From: Escherichia sp. E1V33
GTDB taxonomy: Bacteria > Pseudomonadota > Gammaproteobacteria > Enterobacterales > Enterobacteriaceae
Direction: 5' to 3'
DNA: 64,000 bases
NCBI RefSeq assembly: GCF_004211955.1
Contig: NZ_RHJI01000006.1
Coordinates: 1 to 64,000 of the forward strand
The stretch's first letter is position 1. Each line of letters opens with the position of its first letter. The notes beneath the pieces are model-generated. The model saw only the letters and a program-made list of their open reading frames with translations, did no database searches and was not told the DNA's origin. Made by a program: the position numbers and the translations under genes. This document shows positions 47,764 to 55,782 of this stretch, in pieces.

Positions 47764-48077
47764 AACAGTCTATTGTCTCACTGGCACAGGTTATCCGCTC
47801 GAAAAATGCCGGGCCGTACGAACTGGTGTTAGATATTTTATTTAAAACGAAAGAAAACTATGAGCGCGTTAAATCATCCGGGCAATTAACCCCAGAACTG
47901 GTAGCTCGCTTATATCATGTTGAACCTGACTTTATTCATCGTATTGTCTGGTTTGATCCTTCTAATGCCGTAAAAATCGTCATGCCACGAGATATTATCT
48001 CGGGAAATGTGGGCGATAATGATGTTTATGGTGCGCAGCAGCACGCACCTTTATTAAGCATTCATTTTGACATCTAA
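47760..48077 (+). CDS. DUF4387 partner protein
   Basis: This 105-residue protein of the DUF4387 type reads VSLAQVIRSKNAGPYELVLD at residues 6-25 (the 'rSKNAGpyelT.Di' family signature), then VEPDFIHRIVWFDPSNAVKI and PRDIISGNVGDNDVYGAQQH. It is probably a small partner of the AtuA-like protein, with which its start overlaps (ATGA). Its function is not known to me. It is followed by an elaborate hairpin and a gap of 268 bp, so the first operon segment may end here. Confidence 0.82.
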   Translation: MKQSIVSLAQVIRSKNAGPYELVLDILFKTKENYERVKSSGQLTPELVARLYHVEPDFIHRIVWFDPSNAVKIVMPRDIISGNVGDNDVYGAQQHAPLLSIHFDI

Positions 48078-48085
48078 TAATTAAT

Positions 48086-48152
48086 ACTGTTTAGATTATC
48101 AATCCCATAAATGTACCTGCACAGATTTTTATCTCAGGTGCATTTATCTAAA
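48086..48152. other. two-tier stem-loop after the DUF4387 gene
   Basis: The outer stem TGTTTAGA (48086-48093) / TCTAAACA (48145-48152) encloses an inner stem TAAATGTACCTG (48106-48117) / CAGGTGCATTTA (48133-48144) with one C-A mismatch. There is a 12-base bulge on the left. No T-run follows. It could be an RNA-processing or mRNA-end structure. Confidence 0.55.
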
Positions 48153-48345
48153 CATATCAATAAAATAGATTACGAAGCGCACCAGCATTATCACAACTGG
48201 AATAACTGGTGGTCTATGCCCTCTAAAAACCATATAACAATCACACGTAATTAAACAAAAAATACTTAAGTCAATACCGAATCTCTGCTGGAAAAACGAC
48301 CTGCCTAATTATTCGGTAAAAATAACCACAATGTGAGAACACATC

Positions 48346-49998
48346 ATGTCCAAACCATTTATCTGGCAAGAACCGTTTTTACAATATAAAGACGCAACGG
48401 AATATAAATTAATCAGCGAACAATATATTACAGTAACGGAAATAGACGGCGAAGAGGTGATAAAAGTCGCCCCAGAAGCATTAACGTTGCTTGCCCGGGA
48501 GGCATTTTATGAGGCCTCTTTTTTCTTACGTCCCGCTCACCTGCAACAAGTCGCCAGCATTCTGAACGATCCGCAGGCCAGCAGTAATGACAGATATGTG
48601 GCCTTGCAGCTACTGCGCAATGCCGAAGTCTCAGCAAAAGGAATATTACCCAACTGCCAGGACACTGGCACCGCCACCATTGTCGCCAGTAAAGGGCAAC
48701 ACATCTGGACCGGAGGCAATGACGCCGAAGCCTTAAGCAAAGGTATTTACACCACTTTCCAGGAAAATAATCTGCGCTTTTCACAAAATGCGCCGCTGGA
48801 TATGTATACCGAAGTCAATACACAGACCAATCTTCCGGCGCAGATTGATATCAGCGCCGTCCCCGGCGACGAGTACCATTTTCTGTGTGTCAATAAAGGG
48901 GGTGGCTCCGCCAATAAAGCCGCGCTTTACCAGGAAACTAAATCTCTCCTGCAACCAGAAAAACTGACTGCGTTTTTAATCGAGAAAATGAAATCGTTGG
49001 GCACCGCTGCTTGTCCGCCCTACCACATCGCCTTTGTCGTCGGGGGACTTTCTGCCGATCAGGCGTTAAAAGTCGCCAAACTAGCGTCGACAAAATACTA
49101 CGATAATCTGCCCACCAGCGGAAACGAGCAGGGACAAGCCTTCCGCGATGTTGAGCTGGAAAAAACCTTGCTCGACGCCAGCCAACAATTTGGTATTGGT
49201 GCTCAGTTTGGTGGCAAATATTTCGCTCATGATATTCGTGTTATTCGTCTACCGCGCCACGGCGGCTCCTGCCCAATTGCTATGGCGCTCTCCTGTTCCG
49301 CCGATCGTAATATTAAAGCCAAAATTAACAAGCACGGCATCTGGCTGGAAAAACTCGAACATAATCCGGGGCAATATATTCCAGCCTCAATGCGGGAAGA
49401 CAATCACACGCATAACGTACAGATTGATCTAAATCGTCCATTGCGTGAGGTAATGCAGGATCTCGCCACATTACCGATCGGCACCCGTGTGTCGTTAAGC
49501 GGCCCCATCGTAGTGGCGCGTGATATCGCCCACGCCAAAATAAAAGAACGACTGGATAACGGCGAACCGTTACCAGATTACCTGAAGCATCACATCGTCT
49601 ATTACGCAGGCCCCGCGAAAACACCGGAAAATATGGCCTGTGGTTCTCTTGGGCCAACCACGGGCGGTCGAATGGACGGTTATGTCGACGCCTTCCAGGC
49701 GGCTGGCGGCAGTCTGGTGATGTTATCGAAGGGCAACCGCAGCCAGCAGGTTACCGATGCCTGTCACAAACATGGCGGCTTTAATCTGGGAAGTATCGGT
49801 GGTGCGGCAGCATTACTGGCACAAGAATATGTCAAAAGCCTGCATTGCCTGGAATATCCAGAGTTAGGCATGGAAGCAGTATGGATGATGGAGGTTGAAA
49901 ACTTGCCCGCGTTCATTCTGGTGGATGATAAAGGCAACAATTTCTTTAGCCAGTTTGAGCAGCAACACCACTGCGCCGATTGCCCCGCCGGGCATTAA
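48346..49998 (+). CDS. class I fumarase-type hydratase, probable mesaconase
   Basis: This 550-residue enzyme is similar throughout to FumA/FumB (548 residues). The [4Fe-4S] Cys ligands fall at 104 ([11 protein letters not shown]), 223 (TAACPPYH) and 317 (ALSCSADRN). [13 protein letters not shown] and the C-terminal beta domain ([24 protein letters not shown]) are complete. Class I fumarases can hydrate mesaconate to (S)-citramalate. Linked to glmSE and mal, this copy most likely does so, giving glutamate to citramalate within one cluster. It has its own ribosome site (weak, GTGAGAA) and 268 bp upstream that may hold a promoter. The mesaconase role is inference. Confidence 0.93.
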   Translation: MSKPFIWQEPFLQYKDATEYKLISEQYITVTEIDGEEVIKVAPEALTLLAREAFYEASFFLRPAHLQQVASILNDPQASSNDRYVALQLLRNAEVSAKGILPNCQDTGTATIVASKGQHIWTGGNDAEALSKGIYTTFQENNLRFSQNAPLDMYTEVNTQTNLPAQIDISAVPGDEYHFLCVNKGGGSANKAALYQETKSLLQPEKLTAFLIEKMKSLGTAACPPYHIAFVVGGLSADQALKVAKLASTKYYDNLPTSGNEQGQAFRDVELEKTLLDASQQFGIGAQFGGKYFAHDIRVIRLPRHGGSCPIAMALSCSADRNIKAKINKHGIWLEKLEHNPGQYIPASMREDNHTHNVQIDLNRPLREVMQDLATLPIGTRVSLSGPIVVARDIAHAKIKERLDNGEPLPDYLKHHIVYYAGPAKTPENMACGSLGPTTGGRMDGYVDAFQAAGGSLVMLSKGNRSQQVTDACHKHGGFNLGSIGGAAALLAQEYVKSLHCLEYPELGMEAVWMMEVENLPAFILVDDKGNNFFSQFEQQHHCADCPAGH

Positions 49999-50266
49999 GG
50001 AAAGTGAATGGAAGCGGATGCTGGCTGATGAGCGTTACGATTTAGTGGTGCTCGATGAGCTGACCTACATGCTGGCTTACCATTATCTGGATACCGAAGA
50101 AGTGATCGCTTCGCTACAAAATCGCCCGGCACAGCAAAATGTCATTGTCACCGGACGCGGTTGCCATAGTGGGATAGTAAAAATGGCGGATACGGTAAGC
50201 GAAATCCACCCCGTCAAGCATGCTTTTGATAACGGTATTCAGGCACAGCCTGGTATCGACTGGTAA
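49999..50266 (+). pseudogene. truncated cob(I)alamin adenosyltransferase (BtuR/CobO type)
   Basis: Directly after the fumarase stop the sequence encodes about 88 residues, ESEWKRMLADERYDLVVLDE, LTYMLAYHYL, VTGRGCHSGIVKMADTV and HAFDNGIQAQPGIDW. These are the C-terminal half of E. coli-type BtuR (VLLDELTYMVAYDYL, ITGRGCH, VKHAFDAG). The N-terminal half with the ATP-binding P-loop is absent and no ribosome site fits; the in-frame ATG at 50018 could give at most 82 residues. The intact enzyme makes adenosylcobalamin, the cofactor of glutamate mutase, so a dedicated supplier seems to have been lost; the btuR elsewhere on the chromosome would have to serve. Confidence 0.88.
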
Positions 50267-50269
50267 TGA

Positions 50270-50300
50270 CTGCGCCTGGCATCTCGCCAGGCGCAGGTTT
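50270..50300. terminator. strong bidirectional terminator
   Basis: CTGCGCCTGGC (50270-50280) pairs perfectly with GCCAGGCGCAG (50286-50296) around ATCTC and is followed by GTTTT. It separates the cluster from the convergent LysR gene. Confidence 0.88.
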
Positions 50301-51205
50301 TACATCTCCTCCGGTACGACCGATTTTGCCAGCAACCACTCACGAAAAAGTTGTAAGTGCGGATAATCAGCCTTCTCTTCCCGCCATGTCATAATAAAGC
50401 GATTGCCGGTACGAATAGGCACATCACACGGAATCACCATGTCACCGCTATCTAAATCGTGTTGAATTGCAAACCGAGGAAGGAGCGCCACACCGAGATT
50501 AGATCGCACGGCGGCAATCAGCATTGAAAGTAAATCAAAACGTGGCCCGTTATTTACCAATGGACTACTAACACCAGACAATGCAAACCACTCTTCCCAG
50601 CCAGTAATACGGGTGCTTTGATGCAGCAGTGGTAGTTCACTTAATAGCTCTGCAACAGACATTTTTTGGTCAGGAAGTGAAAGTAAACTGCCACTACATA
50701 CCGGCAGAATCTCTTCCTCAAAGAGATATTCTACCTCCGACCAGGGCACGCAAAAATTTTCGCGCATAATGACGGCATCGTATTCCCGATTAAGAAAATC
50801 TCCGTTATTAGCTAATGAGTGAATATTGACAATAATATCGGGATACAATTTATTGAACTCACGTAAATTGGGGATCAACCAGTGCGTGCTGAAAGTAGGA
50901 TTGACAGCAAGCTCAATAACCTGAACCGTAGGCTGCCAGGTCATGATTGTATTTGTGTCACGTTCAAGCTTATTCAATGTTTCTTTAACAATTCCCAGAT
51001 AATGCTTTCCGGCATCATTAAGAAATATTCTTTTTTTAGAATGAGCAAATAATGATATATGTAAAAAATCTTCCAGTGCGCTAACTTGCCTGAATACTGC
51101 GCTTTGAGTTAAAGCTAACTCCTCTGCCGCTCTGGTATAACTTTCATGGCGTGCGACTACCTCAAAAGTTACCAACAGTTCCGTTTTGGGTAGTTTTCCT
51201 CTCAT
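50300..51205 (-). CDS. LysR-type regulator of the glutamate-mutase region
   Basis: This 301-residue protein has a GcvA-like N-terminal winged helix (residues 6-65: LPKTELLVTFEVVARHESYT, TQSAVFRQVSALEDFL) and an effector domain (about 90-290, LAVNPTFSTHWLIPNLREF, GVALLPRFAIQHDLDSGD). It converges on the glm cluster, an unusual layout since most LysR regulators diverge from their target. It may control that cluster from a distance or the now broken ammonia-lyase gene to its right. The target is inferred from position only. Confidence 0.9.
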   Translation of the reverse strand: MRGKLPKTELLVTFEVVARHESYTRAAEELALTQSAVFRQVSALEDFLHISLFAHSKKRIFLNDAGKHYLGIVKETLNKLERDTNTIMTWQPTVQVIELAVNPTFSTHWLIPNLREFNKLYPDIIVNIHSLANNGDFLNREYDAVIMRENFCVPWSEVEYLFEEEILPVCSGSLLSLPDQKMSVAELLSELPLLHQSTRITGWEEWFALSGVSSPLVNNGPRFDLLSMLIAAVRSNLGVALLPRFAIQHDLDSGDMVIPCDVPIRTGNRFIMTWREEKADYPHLQLFREWLLAKSVVPEEM

Positions 51206-51476
51206 AATGCCGTCCCTTAAAAATAGTTTAAACCATCAAAAAAAACCTTACTTATTGCTAAATAATGGCAACCAAAGCAGCAATAACTATTTTATAAAAA
51301 TCATGATCAATATTTATAACCCAGCAAGCCCGACGTGACAATTATCTCAATCAGATAATAATAATCCGAAAAGCAAAGCGCCCTTCGGATTATTATGATT
51401 CAAGTTAAGTGAAGATTATTAAATTGATAGCAATTATCATATCTATGGATACTATGATAAACAATCTACAAAGATT
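51206..51476. promoter_or_regulatory. LysR-gene upstream region
   Basis: A 270-bp AT-rich gap between the LysR start and the end of the lyase remnant, both on the minus strand. It contains the LysR promoter and, at 51358-51396, a 13-bp perfect hairpin. Confidence 0.5.
51358..51396. terminator. 13-bp hairpin downstream of the lyase remnant
   Basis: ATAATAATCCGAA (51358-51370) pairs with TTCGGATTATTAT (51384-51396) around a 13-base loop. It lies about 80 bp beyond the 3' end of the lyase gene, in the place of a terminator, but lacks a T-run. Confidence 0.5.
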
Positions 51477-51983
51477 TTATTTTTGATTTATAGCATATCC
51501 TTCTAAGAATTTTTGCGAAGCTGCAATACCTAGGGTAAAGACCCGATCCTGGTCGACAAACGGAATATGCAGCGAACCGAAGCCGTGACCTTTATTACCG
51601 GGTGCCGACAGGAAGCGCGTTAAACCGGTAAAGTGCTCATCCTCCAGGTGCAGCGAGCGACGCATACTGTTATGCGAAACATGTACCAACGCCACGGTCA
51701 GACGCTAAGTGACAAGCGCAACAGGTAACGATTCGAAGTTCGCCGTCGGGAAGATCCCGCCGCTGATTGCGCCATCTTTAACAAAATATTGCGCGACCTG
51801 AATGGAGTCCTGATACGCCTTGTCAGCATTCAGCACGGTTGCTGGGTTGTCATCGGAACTGTTGATTTGTACGGTTATGACCTCTTCAGCATCATGCAGA
51901 GCGTGTACTGATTCAGCAATGGTATACGCCGTCGTTCTTATTCGTGGCTTGCGGTCGGTTGCGGCAATCCGCAGTGGCTGTGG
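51477..51983 (-). pseudogene. remnant of a histidine/phenylalanine ammonia-lyase-type gene
   Basis: In one minus-strand frame the sequence encodes ATDRKPRIRTTAYTIAESVH, VQINSSDDNPATVLNA, GAISGGIFPTANFESLPVA, a stop (TAG at 51705-51707), then HVSHNSMRRSLHLEDEHFTG, LTRFLSAPGNKGHGFG and AASQKFLEGYAINQK. The DDNP and SGG(x)F(x)T/H blocks and the LTGLxxFL-type tail are marks of the HAL/PAL family. The N-terminal half, with the MIO cofactor Ala-Ser-Gly, is missing and an in-frame nonsense codon splits the rest. It ends close to the sucD terminator, so a deletion joint lies near 51980-52040. Substrate unknown. Confidence 0.75.
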
Positions 51984-52045
51984 TCATGCAGTCACGGAGC
52001 GGGACGCAGCCTGCGGTCAGATTTCGACCATGGTTAACGTTTAAG

Positions 52046-52073
52046 GCAAAAAAAAGGCCATCATACGATGGCC
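52046..52073 (-). terminator. sucD terminator
   Basis: On the minus strand GGCCATC-GTAT-GATGGCC is followed by a run of eight T. It lies 76 bp after the sucD stop. A second hairpin (AGCCCTCGCC / GGCGAAGGGCT, about 52092-52131) lies between. Confidence 0.9.
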
Positions 52074-52148
52074 AACCATGTCGAAACCGACAGCCCTTCG
52101 CCATTCCTGTAGAGGGAAGCGGCGAGGGCTATTTCTTATTACAAATAT

Positions 52149-53018
52149 TTATTTCAGAACAGTTTTCAGTGCTTCACCGATATCCGCCAGGCTACGAACG
52201 GTTTTCACGCCTGCGGCTTCCAGGGCAGCGAATTTCTCATCCGCAGTCCCTTTACCACCAGCGATGATGGCACCTGCGTGCCCCATACGTTTGCCTTTCG
52301 GCGCAGTCACACCAGCGATGTAACCCACAACTGGCTTGGTAACATGCTCTTTGATGTACGCAGCAGCTTCTTCTTCAGCGCTACCGCCGATCTCACCGAT
52401 CATCACGATCGCTTCGGTCTGCGGATCTTTTTCGAACATTTCGAGAATGTCGATAAAGTTAGAGCCAGGGATCGGATCACCACCGATACCAACACAGGTC
52501 GACTGACCGAAACCGTAATCCGTGGTCTGTTTAACCGCTTCGTAGGTCAGCGTACCGGAACGGGAAACGATACCCACTTTACCTGGTTTGTGAATGTGAC
52601 CCGGCTGGATACCGATTTTGCATTCACCCGGAGTGATAACGCCTGGGCAGTTCGGGCCGATCATACGAACGCCTGCTTCATCGAGCTTCACTTTCACGGT
52701 CAGCATATCCAGCGTCGGGATGCCTTCAGTGATGGTGATAATCAGTTTGATGCCTGCATCAATAGCTTCCAGAATGGAGTCTTTGCAGAACGGTGCTGGT
52801 ACGTAGATAACAGAAGCGGTAGCGCCAGTAGCAGCAACGGCTTCACGCACGGTGTTGAACACCGGCAGGCCGAGGTGGGTAGTACCGCCTTTACCTGGAG
52901 TTACGCCACCAACCATTTTGGTGCCATATGCAATGGCCTGTTCAGAGTGGAAAGTCCCCTGGCTACCGGTAAAGCCCTGGCAGATAACCTTGGTGTTTTT
53001 ATCAATTAAAATGGACAT
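52149..53018 (-). CDS. sucD: succinyl-CoA synthetase alpha subunit
   Basis: This 289-residue subunit has a Rossmann CoA-binding domain ([25 protein letters not shown]-type GVTPGKGG) and the phosphohistidine loop [14 protein letters not shown] (His246 after Met removal). It forms succinate, CoA and ATP from succinyl-CoA with SucC in the TCA cycle. Its start overlaps the sucC stop by 1 bp. It is the last gene of the sdh-suc operon. Confidence 0.98.
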
Positions 53019-54184
53019 TATTTCCCCTCCACTGCGGCAACAACCTGCTGAGCTGCATCCGTCAGACCTTTTGCTGCAATAATATTCAGGCCGCTGTCAG
53101 CCAGTTTCTTCGCGCCGAGTTCGGCGTTGTTACCTTCCAGACGTACCACGACCGGTACGTTAACACCCACTTCCGCTACCGCGCCGATGATACCGTCAGC
53201 GATCAGGTCGCAACGAACGATACCGCCGAAGATGTTAACCAGAACGGCTTTCACTTTGTCGTCAGAGAGGATGATTTTGAACGCTTCGGTTACACGTTCT
53301 TTGGTTGCGCCGCCGCCAACGTCCAGGAAGTTAGCTGGTTCGCCGCCGTGCAGTTTAACGATGTCCATCGTACCCATCGCCAGACCTGCGCCGTTAACCA
53401 TACAACCGATGTTACCGTCCAGCGCAACGTAGTTCAGTTCCCACTGTGCAGCCTGTGCTTCACGCGGATCTTCCTGCGACTGGTCGCGCATTTCGCGCAG
53501 ATCAGGCTGGCGGAACAGTGCGTTGCCATCAGCACCCAGTTTGCCGTCGAGACAGACCAGATCGCCCTGTTTAGTGATGACCAGCGGGTTGATTTCGATC
53601 AGCGCCAGGTCGCGCTCCAGGAAAATGGTCGCCAGGCCCATGAAGATTTTGGTGAACTGCTGAACCAGTTTACCTTCCAGACCCAGTTTGAACGCCAGCT
53701 CGCGTCCCTGATACGGCATCGGGCCAGTCAGCGGATCAAGCGCAACTTTGTGGATCAGGTGCGGAGTTTCTTCCGCCACTTTTTCGATTTCCACGCCGCC
53801 TTCGGTGGAGGCCATAAAGACCACGCGACGTGAACTACGGTCTACAACGGCACCGAGATACAGCTCTTTAGCGATATCGGTCGCCGCTTCAACCAGAATC
53901 TGGTTAACCGGTTGGCCATTGGCATCTGTTTGATACGTTACCAGACGCTTGCCCAGCCAGTTTTCTGCAAAAGCACGGATGTCTTCTTTGCTATTTACAA
54001 CTTTCACACCGCCCGCTTTACCGCGGCCACCAGCGTGAACCTGACATTTTACTACCCACGGACCGGCACCGATTTTTGAAGCGGCTTCTTCTGCTTCGCG
54101 CGGAGTAGTACAGGCATAACCCACCGGTGCTGGTAAGCCATAGCGGGCAAACAGTTGTTTTGCCTGATATTCATGTAAGTTCAT
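53018..54184 (-). CDS. sucC: succinyl-CoA synthetase beta subunit
   Basis: This 388-residue subunit has an N-terminal ATP-grasp domain ([51 protein letters not shown]) and a C-terminal ligase domain ([17 protein letters not shown]). It binds nucleotide and supplies the second half of the SucCD active site. It is separated from sucB by a BIME of about 260 bp. Length matches K-12. Confidence 0.98.
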
Positions 54185-54267
54185 GTGTTCTGTCCATCCT
54201 TCAGTAATCGTTATCTTTTAAACCGTAGACCGAATATTTCGTATCGCTCCCGGGTATTGTCGGTCAC

Positions 54268-54532
54268 CCGTAGGCCTGATAAGACGCGTAAGCATCGCAT
54301 CTGGCATCGCTTGTCGGATGCGGCGCGAGCGCCTTATCCGACCTACATCGGTGCTTCCCGTAGGCCTGATAAGACGCGTTAAGCGTCGCATCAGGCTTCG
54401 CGTGCCGGATGCGGCGCGAGCGCCTTATCCGACCTACATCGGTGCTTCCCGTAGGCCTGATAAGACGCGTTAAGCGTCGCATCAGGCTTCAATTGCCGGA
54501 GAAGGCGATAATGTCTTATCCGGTCTACAGTG
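54268..54532. repeat. BIME of about 2.5 units between sucB and sucC
   Basis: Repeats of about 97 bp (GTAGGCCTGATAAGACGCG then GTCGCATCAGGC and TGCCGGATGCGGCGCGAGCG) occur twice almost identically, with a third diverged end. They lie inside the suc operon, where they can give different mRNA stability for sucAB and sucCD. Confidence 0.95.
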
Positions 54533-54550
54533 CAGGTGAAACTTAAACTA

Positions 54551-55768
54551 CTACACGTCCAGCAGCAGACGCGTCGGATCTTCCAGCAACTCTTTGATCG
54601 TTACCAGGAAGCCCACGGATTCGCGACCATCGATCAGACGGTGATCGTAGGACAGCGCCAGGTACATCATCGGCAGGATCTCAACCTGACCATTCACAGC
54701 CATCGGACGATCTTTGATAGCGTGCATACCCAGAATTGCGCTCTGCGGCGGGTTGATGATCGGCGTAGACATCAGAGAACCGAACACACCACCGTTGGTG
54801 ATGGTGAAGTTACCACCGGTCAGATCTTCAACCGTCAGCTTGCCGTCACGGCCTTTAACAGCCAGCTCTTTGATTTTCTTCTCGATGTCTGCCATGCCGA
54901 GGGTATCGACATCACGCAGAACCGGCGTCACCAGGCCGCGCGGCGTAGAAACCGCCATGCTGACGTCGAAATAGTTGTGGTAAACCACGTCATCGCCGTC
55001 GATAGAAGCATTCACTTCCGGGTAACGTTTCAGGGCTTCAACCACCGCTTTCACGTAGAAGGACATAAAGCCCAGACGGATGCCGTGGCGTTTTTCAAAC
55101 GCTTCACCGTACTGCTTACGCAGATCCATAATCGGCTTCATGTTGACTTCGTTGAACGTGGTCAGCATGGCGGTGGAGTTTTTCGCTTCCAGCAGACGCT
55201 CTGCCACACGCTTACGCAGGCGAGTCATCGGGACACGTTTTTCGCTACGTGCAGCCAGAGCCGGTTGCGCCGCCGAAGCAGCCGCTGCCGGAGCAGACTC
55301 TTTCGCCGGAGCTTTCGCCAGATGTTTTTCCACATCTTCACGGGTCAGACGACCACCCACACCGGTGCCTTTAATGGCGCTGGCGTCGAGGTTGTGTTCA
55401 GCCAGCAGGCGACGGATCGCCGGGCTTAACGCATCGTTGTTTTGCTCTTCCAGAGACGCCTGCTGGCGTTGCGCCGGAGTGGACGCTTTCTCTTCAGATT
55501 TGGCGCTGGTTTCTTTACCGGCGCTGTTGCCTTCACGCAGGCGACCAAGGATCTGACGAGACGTTACCGTTGTACCTTCATCTTCCAGAACCGCATCCAG
55601 AATGCCGTCTGCTGATGCCGGTACTTCCAGTACCACTTTGTCAGTTTCGATTTCTACCAGCACTTCATCACGTACGACTGCGTCGCCGGGTTTTTTATGC
55701 CAGGTTGCGACGGTGGCATCGGCTACGGATTCAGGCAGGTCAGGGACCAGAATATCTACGCTACTCAT
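54551..55768 (-). CDS. sucB: 2-oxoglutarate dehydrogenase E2 (dihydrolipoyl succinyltransferase)
   Basis: This 405-residue core enzyme has an N-terminal lipoyl domain with the lipoylated Lys44 ([11 protein letters not shown]), an Ala/Pro/Gln linker, the E1/E3-binding domain ([30 protein letters not shown]) and a catalytic acyltransferase domain ending [11 protein letters not shown] (catalytic His-x-x-x-Asp). It forms a 24-subunit core with SucA and Lpd. It lies 14 bp after sucA. Confidence 0.98.
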   Translation of the reverse strand: MSSVDILVPDLPESVADATVATWHKKPGDAVVRDEVLVEIETDKVVLEVPASADGILDAVLEDEGTTVTSRQILGRLREGNSAGKETSAKSEEKASTPAQRQQASLEEQNNDALSPAIRRLLAEHNLDASAIKGTGVGGRLTREDVEKHLAKAPAKESAPAAAASAAQPALAARSEKRVPMTRLRKRVAERLLEAKNSTAMLTTFNEVNMKPIMDLRKQYGEAFEKRHGIRLGFMSFYVKAVVEALKRYPEVNASIDGDDVVYHNYFDVSMAVSTPRGLVTPVLRDVDTLGMADIEKKIKELAVKGRDGKLTVEDLTGGNFTITNGGVFGSLMSTPIINPPQSAILGMHAIKDRPMAVNGQVEILPMMYLALSYDHRLIDGRESVGFLVTIKELLEDPTRLLLDV

Positions 55769-55782
55769 TGTGTATCCTTTAT

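Noticed and set aside
54268..54532. CRISPR-like array
   Set aside because: The regularly repeated sequence is a BIME made of palindromic REP units without unique spacers or cas genes.
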